Below are positions 34,356 to 44,166 of a stretch of DNA of 64,000 bases, piece after piece. Source of the DNA: Rotaria sordida (lineage: Eukaryota > Rotifera > Eurotatoria > Philodinida > Philodinidae); contig CAJNOL010000237.1 of assembly GCA_905250125.1 (NCBI GenBank), positions 124,001 through 188,000 on the forward strand. The letters are read 5' to 3'. Every line of letters starts with the position of its first letter. The stretch's first letter is position 1. A model generated the notes under the pieces. That model did not search any database. It had not been told where the DNA came from and saw only the letters and a list, made by a program, of their open reading frames with translations. A program made the translations under genes and the position numbers.

Positions 34356-37097
34356 TACTTAGTCTATAAATTTTCACGATAGTCGATGCTTGTGAATCAA
34401 TACTCATAGAGAGAAATGAAACGAATGTAATGCAATGAACTATGTTGGATTGGTTTTAATGCATTTTTATTGATTTAAACACATCAACTCGATAGATGTA
34501 CAAAGACAGCCAGTGATAAAAAGCTCTTGATGAGATGCAATCATATCGAAAGGAAGAAACGAAGAAAGAAAAATGAAATCTTATTTTTCTTTGGCAGTTG
34601 TTTATTTACATATTCTATCTTCACATTGTTACTAAATGTGCAGACACGAACACAAAAAGAAAAAATCGATGGCAACAATAATAAAAATTCTTTTCAATGT
34701 ATTTTGTTTTGTTGGTTCGTTCGTTGATAATGCACTTTTTTTTTGTTGATCTTTCTTGCTTGTCATAGTTGCATTTTCAAAAGAAACTCAACAGAATTAT
34801 GCAATCAACATTATGGCCAATTTTTATTATTCGAGGAACAAATCTTTGTGTTTGTGCAAAGATATGCGATCATACACTAAAATAATGGTATTTTGTTTTT
34901 GTTATTTTTGAATTAAGAAAAACAGCAGTCATGTCTTCAATATCTCTACTAATTTTTGTTAAAAAAAAATACCAGCGATACTTTTCATTATTAGTCAATT
35001 GTATACAAACATAGATGACTCTCTTTCGCATGCATGCAAAACAGAATTCGCTATTAGATGAGTTGTTTAATCATATTTTACGCCAATAATATTTCCAGTT
35101 TTCAATGTATAATATGGAATAGATGTTGATAGTATCAATGATTTGAGATCAGTTTGTGTAGAGAAATTAAAATTAAATGAAGTCTCAATATGACCAAATT
35201 ATATTCGAAGATATTTTTTGGAAGAACCAAATAAATCGAAAAAAAAGATAAAAAAGAAATAAGCATCAAGAATTTCAAATATTCTATGTACGAAGAATAT
35301 TGTATATAGATGTGAGTGTGGATACATGAGAACAGAATCCTCACTAACAAGCACAATCGCATGTTTGTAAGAACTTACCTTTTTTGTAATTATTTTGAAG
35401 AAACTTCTTTATATGATTCCAATATGTATCCTTTCAATTTGATCTAATCACTATATATTCATATACACATATTATTACAGATAAAAAAATATCAATACAT
35501 ATGTTCTCTCATTCATTGAAAACAACATTAATTGTTTCGAAGGTGATATCAACTGTTGTATTTGTGCATGCTTAGACTGAACATTTTTGATATTTTTTCA
35601 TCCACAATCACGATGAGAGAAAAACGAGTGAATGAAAAATTGATTCAGCAACTATAATGTATGATACATATCTTTAGTGATGGAGTACAACATGAGCAGC
35701 TTCTTTTGCTTGAGTCATTTATTAACTAATAGCAATATATTGGGCAAGAAGAAACCGTTGTTCCGTCGTTGCTTCAATGAAAATTCAATCTACTTCTTCT
35801 GGTTATTTCGTTCACATTATTAGTATGTCAATCACAGACAGCAGGAAAACAATTGGATTAACAATGTCTGTGTTGCTTTTTTTCGTTCCTGTCAGAAAGA
35901 GAAAAATTTCGCTTTGAAAGAATCAAAGAAAAATAAACAATGTATGAAACAAGGTATCGAACGTAATGGCACTTAAGTCATTGTACAAATGAAAAGTAAA
36001 TGAAAGTTGGAAAGAATAACAATGGAATAAATGACGTTGTTAGATTTTGTTTTGCTCTTGTGTTTACTGTTAGCAAGCCTATTTTTAATTAAAACCAGGT
36101 CGAGTTTATCGTTGAGTGTCGACATAAAATCAACCAAATTTCACGTCGTTGCACTATCTAGAAAAAAAACTGAAAGGCAACGACGACTATAGAGTACGGC
36201 TTTGCCTTTGCAGCTTCTCTTCACTCATACGCAAATTTCAAACATATCATTTGACGTAGATCTATATATCAGCTAGTGTAATTGAATTTCAAACTGTTGT
36301 CTACTTAAATTTAACTTAAAGAAATTAAATGATATCTAACTGTGGTCCTTCCTCTACATATAGTATTATCGTTTGCCTTTTAAAAGATAAAAGCTACTAA
36401 TACACTTCTTTGTCGTCAACCAAGATTTCATCTATGTTTGACTGTGTTTTCTATTAAATATTAATTTTCATTAAACTAAGATTTTGCTTCCACTTCAATG
36501 TTCTATGTAATCTTGTACTCAAACTAAATGTTGGCAATCAATGCAATGGTCTCACAATATTAATACAATTTATAGAGAGAACTTTGTTGTCTTTTTTTTA
36601 TTTGAAAGGTACTGTTTAAAGTCCAGAAATGTTGTTCTTCTGTTCACTGCACTAAGAGATACCAGATATCCAGGAACTGAGAGACGCACGATGTGCGAAA
36701 GTACCCATTATAATAGGTGCTGTTGTTAATTCCATATTCTCGGCTGAGATCTGCTGAGCCGCTATTTTCATGGATATGTTGCACTGCTGGAAACATTGAT
36801 TCTAATTCTCGTCATTCTTTCAATCAAGATTACTAAAAATGAGAGGATAATCATTCTCCGCTATTTCTTTTTTTCTATCTGAGATGCGCAAACATTGGTT
36901 GTTGCTTTTAGACGTTTATGTTGCAGAGACTGAAATTACAAATCAGTAGTTGTTAAAACGTCAAGTCTGTCATACTGTGCCAAATGTTCTTGCCAATGTT
37001 CTTATAAGACAAAATGATATCTAATGTCGAGAAAGTGTAACTTTTGCAAATGTTCAATAGTTATCTATCTTGTGGATTGATTTTACGGTATACGTAG

Positions 37098-39006
37098 CAG
37101 AGATGTGCGGTCCACGGGGTTCACCCCGCGGGCCCCGCGCGGCCACGTGGCGACGGGCGGGCGGGGAAGAAAAATTTAATTAAACGCGGGATTAACGGGG
37201 CACGGGTATTTTCCGGCACACGGGCGGGCGGGGCGGGGAATAATTTTTTTAAATGACACGGGTCTCGGGCGGAGCGGGTATGAAATACACGGGTTCGGGC
37301 GGGTAAACATTTTTTTTCGGGTGTGATGAAAGGTCGTCAAAACTTATCACGGGATGTCCTTAGTATAGGTATGTAGTACAAAGTACATATTGATTGGTTC
37401 ATTACTTTCATCCTATTATGTACAAGATTGTCTACCATTTGTTTATTTCTTTCTTTATCGTCTGTCATACGCAACTTCTACTATCAATTTATATTAAGTG
37501 AATAACTGGACTAAAACTTATTTTATATTTAGAATTATCGTTTGAATTTTTTTGTGAATTACTACTTAGGTCTGACCAAAAGTTCTGACAACATTATATA
37601 AAAATATAAAGATAAGGAGGTATCTTTAATTTTATTTTATCAAATTTTGAGGACAGTTGCTATGATTATTTATACCGAGTTTGATCCTTTCCAGCGATTA
37701 GTTAAAAGTTTTTTGAAGTTTTTTCGAAAACATTTTTAGGTATCATGGATACCGCATGAGCTAATAATATTTTATTTATTGTGAAAAGTTAGCAAAATCT
37801 TGTTCGATTATATCAGTTGCATTCTAGTACTGCTAGTGATGAGGTATAGATTTATTTTAGATAGGTTAGTCATAAGTTATCCGATGCTGGCTGGCTTATT
37901 GAAGATGAATCGTCAAAGACTATTGTTCATGAATAAAGATTTTAGAAAATGCTTTGTTTGGTATATTCTTTAAATCAAATACTCCTAAATGTAGATAAAG
38001 ACAAGACTGTAAGTCACAAGTATTATGCTGAAAACTCTCCAAAACATTTTATTAATGAAATATGGAAACAAACAGAAACATCAGGTTCAAAATGTACAAA
38101 ATTGCTTGATGGTCATCGTTGACTTCATACTCATCTAATGTTATTAACTGCATCACAGAAGAAGGCATCAATATAATATCATATCTATCATATTCGCCAG
38201 ACCTGATACTATGTAACTTTTCGCTAACTAATTCTATTAAATGTAGTTTAACTGATTAAATAAATGAAACATGATAAGCTCGTGCGATATCTAAGATATC
38301 TAAAAATTTTTTCGAAAAAAACGTTTGACAAATTGTTGGAAAGGATCGAACTTGGTATAAATAATCATGGCAACTGCCCTCAATATTTGATAAAATAAAA
38401 TTAAAGATACCTACTTATCTTTATATTTTTATATAATGTTGCCAGAACTTTTGGTCAGACCTAAGTATGATCGAATTACATGATTTATCTCCTGATGAAT
38501 CACTTGATAGGACAGCTTCGTCGAATACTGATCGTTCATCTACAATTATTTCTTCATCTCTCAGTCATTGCTCATCGAGTAATATTAAATGTAATTCGTC
38601 AAATATAAAAATGTTTTTAAAAGAACAACCAGAAAAATACGTGCTTGTCGACAATCACAAAGTGAATCATTCAAAACCATCTCATATAGACTTGAGTTTT
38701 GTTTTTGTAAAAAATGATTATTCATAAAAGGAATGCATCATTAAAAATAAAGTATTTGGTAAATAAAAAATTTCTTCGGGTTACACGGGGACGGGTCGGG
38801 GCCCGTCACAAAAATGGCGGGTCGGACGGGCCGGTCCAAGAAGCTGCCTGTGCGGGGTACGGGCGGAGCAGGTATAGATTTGTCGGGGCACAGGCGGGGC
38901 GGGGATTCTCAAAAAGAATATCCACGGGGTTCGGACGGGACGGGTTTGTGAATTTCACGGGGCGGGTCCCGCGGGGCATGGAAAATCAATGCCCCGCACA
39001 TCTCTG
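37098..39006. mobile_element. hAT transposon (1.9 kb) with perfect 8-bp TSD, interrupted by a mariner
   Basis: The left end is CAGAGATGTGCGG and the right end CCGCACATCTCTG, a perfect 13-bp inverted repeat of hAT type. The 8-mer ATACGTAG flanks both sides (37090-37097 and 39007-39014). Both subterminal regions are strikingly GC-rich for this genome, with runs of CGGGCGGG and ACGGGGC motifs. Between them the DNA is AT-rich, and 901 bp plus a TA duplication are a later mariner insertion (37565-38465). The remaining internal frame at 38467-38727 (86 codons, Ser-rich) may be a transposase remnant, but I cannot identify it. The corresponding site in tandem unit 2 (near 41803) is empty. Confidence 0.88.
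37565..38465 (+). mobile_element. Dead mariner element nested in the hAT (901 bp)
   Basis: Termini CTTAGGTCTGACCAAAAGTT and the inverse AACTTTTGGTCAGACCTAAG are perfect for at least 20 bp, and TA flanks both ends. The inside carries a frameshifted, stop-ridden mariner transposase relic: near 38191 the frame reads YSPDLILCNFSL, corresponding to the mariner YSPDLAPCDFxLF block, with the third catalytic Asp replaced by Asn. Upstream, a HR(stop)LHTH stretch matches the HDNARPHT region and contains a stop. At 0.9 kb it is shorter than the usual 1.3 kb. Confidence 0.88.
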
Positions 39007-39690
39007 ATACGTAGTCTTCTCGATCATCTCCTTGTCTAGAATTGTCTGTAGAGCTTCAAAGACTCCAATAGTCCATGAAGATCTTCTATTTAGAAGACAG
39101 TGCTCATGTTTCATTTAAAAACGATGTTTTGTTTTAGTTTCACTGATGTTAGTAAAGAACGTTGTAACTATGCCTAAATGGTATTTCATGCTATCTTTCA
39201 GTGTTTAGAAATTTTTCGTAAAAGCGACGATAAATTTCGAACATGAATACTCTTTGTTTGTTGTCATTGCTGGTTATGATGAAAACTTCTGTCGTAAAAA
39301 CCTATTTTGATATCCCGTTGCCTTCAAATCGTCAACAAAACAACTGAATACTATGTCGTTCATGACTTTATTTTGTTAATTTCGGAATAATCATCGACTT
39401 CGTCTAGCTCTACTGATGTATTCGAATGGTAACATAAGCTGATTTAAATATGAAGTCAGTCTGTTGTGCAAATCTAGAGATTTATTCCAAATTCAAGTTT
39501 TAGTAATATCTTTCTTTCATTTCTTACTAATATTTTCTCCACCATCATTGTCTTCCTTTTATAATGTAAACATTTTTGTAAGCTAATAAAACTTCCGAAA
39601 AACCTCTATTTACACCACGACAAATTTTAAAACATTCGTATCACAATGAGAAAAAAATTGAACGTCCTAGAGAACTGATTCTTGAATATT

Positions 39691-42320
39691 CGTTCGATCT
39701 TAACGATCTTTTGAACATGAACTTAATCACATTTAGTATATACATTTCAGCAAAGTAGATGGTGTCATAACAATAGCCGTGAAAAGAGACAACATAAACA
39801 TAATGTAATGAACAGCATTGAATTGATTTTTAAGACATTTCGATTGATTCAAACTCATCAACACGATAGAAGAACACAGAGAGACAGTCGCAAAGAGGTA
39901 AAGAAAGAAAAAATGCAATATTACCTTTTTTAGCAGTCCTTTGTTTACATATTCTACTTTCAAATTTTCACTCACTGTACAGACATGAATGAAAGAAGAA
40001 AAAACATCGATGGCAACAATAACAAAACTGCATTAATGTATGTTTTTATTTCGTTAGCGCGTTCGTTGTTAATGTACTTTTTTGTTGTTGATCTTTCTTG
40101 TTTGTCATAGTTACATTTTCAGAAGAAACCCAACAGAATCATGCAATCAGTGTTACTACCGATTTCTGTATTCGCGGAACAAACTTCTTCGTTTGTGCAA
40201 CGACATGCCACATGCGCTACAATGACGATGTTCTTTTTTAGTTATGTGTTCAATATTACTGTCGATTTTAGTTAAAGAAAATGCCTACGACACTTTTTAT
40301 TATTTGTTAGTCGTATGCATCCAAAATAGATGTTTCATAATATGTTTTGTATCGAAATAGATTTATTATAGACAGAATTTTAGTGATAAACGTATACATA
40401 GGGCAGGAGTTTTCTCGTTGTCATTTCTACGCATATTAAAATTCTGTGAGTCTCAAATGTGAACATACACAATTTGAATATTATTTCTTTATGAATGGTA
40501 TAGAGACTAATGAAAGTTCAGCAGTTAGAATACCAAAAGAAAACAAAATTTCTCCTTATTAAACACATATTTCGAAAGAATATAAAATAAATCAAAAATC
40601 ATTTTAACAAGATTGTGAGTGATATTATATTCATTCTACAAGTCTCGCTCATATACTCTCACGACGACATTGGTCATACTGAAAAACATGTATATAGCAG
40701 TACTTGTCTAATACGAGATCGAATGTAAATAAAACTATCGTATTCACATATGGCACCAGCAGCCAAAAATAAATAATAAATTCTTTCTCACTTACAATTT
40801 TAATTCAAATAACGACTATCTTATTAAACTAGCAAAGTAACCAAAGGCTAATTATATTTTGAATATTAATGCAAATTTGAATTAGAACTGTCTAGTACAC
40901 CATACGACTAAATTATCTGTACGAAAAGTCATTATTGAATTGTTCCATTCATTTTTGAATTTTCATAATATGCACTTCAATATTCAACTATATTCGAATT
41001 TTAATTAGAAAAACTCGCAATAGTGTTTATTATAATCATAAAGAAAATAAATCGAACTGATGATGTCGTTGTTGTTTTTTTTTGTTCTTGCCAGCAAGAG
41101 AAAAAAATCGCTCTCAGAAGACCAAAGAAAAATAAACAAAGTATGAAACAAGGTATCCAACGCAATGACACTGACATCACGGTATAGATGAAAAACAAAC
41201 GAAAGTTGGAAAGAATAAACAGAAAATAAATGACGTTATTGTATTTTTTCTCTTTCATTCGTTATTGACAATTATATTTTTAATTGAAACTGAATATGTG
41301 AAGTTTGTTGTTTAGTGTCAACGAAAAAAAAAACAACACTCACATTTAATATCGTAGTAAAATTTAGAAAAAGAACACAAGGCAATGACTACAGGGTACT
41401 GATCATGAAAGTAAATGTTGGCAATTAATGCAACGATCTTTCTATACTTAGAACATTGAATAGAGACTTCTGTAGTTGTCGTTTAGTTTGTAAAGTTATT
41501 TTGTAGCAACAAAGCCTAGCTCTCGCATTGAGGCAGTTGATTCCAATCTTCATCAATCTATCCATTAATATGTTCTAAAAGACACGATAATCATTCTAAG
41601 TCATCTTTGAAATATAAACATCTATTACGGGTTATTAACTTTTCATTAATCAATAGTCGTGAAAATGTAGTCTGTCACATTAAGGCAAATGTTCTTGTCA
41701 ATGACGTTATAATAAAAAATGCTATTTAATTAGTATCGAGAAAGTGTGACTCTTACAAATCTTTCATGGTTTTCTGTCTTGTGGATTCATCTTATGCCAT
41801 ATCTGATCTTCTCGATGACAATCTTGTCTAGAAATAATTTTAGAACTTCAAAAGCTCTAATACTACATGAAGATCTTCTTGATAATACCTAAATGACATT
41901 TCATGACATCATCTAGTATATAGGATTCTTTGCTTAAAAACAATAATGAATTCCGTGCATCAGTATGTTATGCCTGTTATCATTGTTGGTTATGATGAAT
42001 ATTCGCATATGAAGTCTGTTTCAGGTTCGGTTTTACAGATGTTTCCGAGCAGCAGTATAACCCGATTGAAATATGAAATCTATTTGTCATATTCATCTAG
42101 AGATGTAAGCAGATCACCCGCAGCGCCGTCAATATAGTAATCAACCAAAAAACTAAGTATTCGACTTTTGAAATTCTTCTATCTCCAGTTCTAGTTTCGG
42201 CAAGATATTTCTCTCGTTTCTTAGCAATCTGTCCTACATCATCCTATCCTTCAATTTTCCAAATCAAGAAGACTTCTTGTCACATAAAAAAAAAAGTGAA
42301 TGCTCTAGCGAACTAAATTT
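39691..42320. repeat. Tandem unit 2 of the three-copy segment
   Basis: The unit repeats the landmarks of unit 1: AACATAATGTAATGAACAGC near 39798, the TTGTTGATCTTTCTTGTTTG block near 40084, AAAATAAACAAAGTATGAAAC near 41130, CGAAAGTTGGAAAGAATAAA near 41200 and AAATGTTGGCAATTAATGC near 41410. It then continues CTTGTGGATTCATCTTATGC and CTTCTCGATGACAATC without a hAT. It is shorter than unit 1 mostly through deletion around 41400. No protein-coding frame is conserved between units. Limits are approximate. Confidence 0.7.
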
Positions 42321-44150
42321 TCAGCATTCATTCAATTTTAACGATCTTTCCAATATGATGTTTATCATACTTCGTCTATACGTTTTTCGCTACATTAGAT
42401 ACTTGTGAATGAAGAATCATGAAGAAAAAATGGAATGAATATAATGCAACGAACAGTATCAAATTGATTTTTAAGGTCTTTCGATTGATTCAAACTCTTC
42501 AACATGATAGAAGAACATAGACAGCCAGTCGTAAAAAGCTTTCGATGAGATGTCAACACATTGAAAGAAAGAAGCGAATAAAGAAAAATGCAGTCTTACT
42601 TTTCTTCACCAGTCCTTTGTTTACATATTCTATCCTCGCAAATGATGGTATCAATAATAAAACTGCATTAATGTATGTTTTTGTTTTGTTGGCTCGTTCT
42701 TTGTTAATCTACTTTTGTTTGTTGATCCTTCTTGTTTGTCATAGTTACATTTTCAGAAGAAACCTAACAGAATCATGAAATCAATGTTACAGCCAATTTT
42801 GTTTCTATTCGCGGAAAAAAGTTCTGTGTTTGTACAAAGACATGTGACATGCACAACAATCATAGTGTTTTTTTTACTTATATCGTCAATATTACTGTCG
42901 ATTTTAGTTAAAAAAATAACTGCAATAATTTTCATTATTTGTTAGCTGTATGCAAACATAGATAACTCTCCTAATAGACATTTTCTCGTTGTCATTGTGA
43001 CGCACGCTAAAATTGTGTGAATCTCAATTGTGAACAAACCCAATTTGAATATTATTTCTTGATGAATCATATAAAGATTAACGAAAGATCAGCAGTTAGA
43101 ATATCAAAAGAAAGCAAAGTTTCTTTTTATTTTACACATATTCCAAATGAATATAAGATACATCAAAAATCATTTTAGAAAGAGTGTGAATGATGATACA
43201 TTCATTCTTCTAGTTTCACTTGCACACTCTCAGAACGTCATTTACCTCATTGAAGAATGTGTCCTGATGTGTCCAGAATTCAATAATCTGTTGAAATTTA
43301 GGTAACAGATCAATCCTAATGTTTCAAACAAAATTGACAACATCATAGTTTGTTTACCCACAAATTGTACACAATTGCAGTGCTGTCTCGAATATGAGTG
43401 TGGCTGTGGATGTCGAAAGAACCAAAACCTACACCTATATCTTTCTGAAAATGTCTTGGGTTTCGTGAATTCCAAGAGTTTCGTGAGTGAAACTGTACTG
43501 TTGAGTGTTCCAGGAGTTTATAACTCATTGAATTCGGCTATTGCTGCCTAGCGATGACTAATTTTATTCAGAATATTGATTCGAATTTCAGTTAGAACTG
43601 TTTGGGATAGGATATGGCTAAATTTATTGTATGTGACAAGGATAAAAATGGTTGTTCAACTATTGCTCCAATCAATATTGAATTTACTTTTCTTGTTGTT
43701 TTCTTTACATTATCAGCGTGTCAATCATATGCATTATGAAAAAAATAAAGCAGATAATGTCATTTTTGTTTTTTTTCGTTCTTGACAGAATGAGAAAAGT
43801 CTTTTTTCTTTAAAAAGAATCGGCGAAAAAGTAAACAATCAATGCGACACGGTATCCAACACATTGGTTTTCAAATGATTCTTATGTAGACGAAAAACAA
43901 ACGAAAGTTGGAAAGAATAACAATGGAATAAATGACGTTGTTAAATTGTTTCTCTTTCATTTGTTGTTGACAACCATATTTTCAATTGCAACTGGGTGGA
44001 ATTTGTCCTTGAGTGTCAACGAAAAAAATAATACATCTATATTTGACGTCGTAGAAAAATCTAGAAAAAGAACAGACGACATCGAATATATAAATAGAAA
44101 AGGTAGTCTTTGTCCAAACAACAATCTATCATTGGAAATACCCAATTATC
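42321..44150. repeat. Tandem unit 3, running into the ART-TPR gene
   Basis: It starts like unit 2 (TTTTAACGATCTTTCCAATA, GAATATAATGCAACGAACAG), carries the AGATGTCAACACATTGAAAG block matching unit 1 near 34530, and ends with ACGAAAGTTGGAAAGAATAA, ATGACGTTGTTAAATTG and GAGTGTCAACGAAAAAAATA. Those last blocks are directly followed by the coding region at 44167, so the conserved end of every unit corresponds to the promoter or 5' UTR of the ART-TPR gene. Confidence 0.7.
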
Positions 44151-44166
44151 AATCAAACGCCAAAAA

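Larger units (their letters stand above)
34356..39690. repeat. Tandem unit 1 of a three-copy diverged segment (split by hAT)
   Basis: Landmarks shared in order with units 2 and 3 include TTGATGAGATGC/GAAAGGAAGAA near 34530, the TTGTTGATCTTTCTTGCTTG block near 34745, the AAAATAAACAATGTATGAAAC block near 35930, GAAAGTTGGAAAGAATAAC at about 36004 and the AAATGTTGGCAATCAATGC block near 36527. After the hAT insertion it resumes with TCTTCTCGATCATC and CATGAAGATCTTCT. The unit is about 3.4 kb without the hAT. Outer limits are approximate. Confidence 0.7.

Noticed and set aside
38714..39007. 97-codon Gly/Arg-rich plus frame
   Set aside because: It lies on the GC-rich right end of the hAT; the composition alone makes the frame long, and it ends in the terminal inverted repeat.
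34527..42778. Short frames starting MRC(N/Q)HIERKKR at 34527 and 42545
   Set aside because: They reflect the tandem-unit homology; the frame is not kept in unit 2 and the C-terminal parts do not agree, so I do not call a gene.
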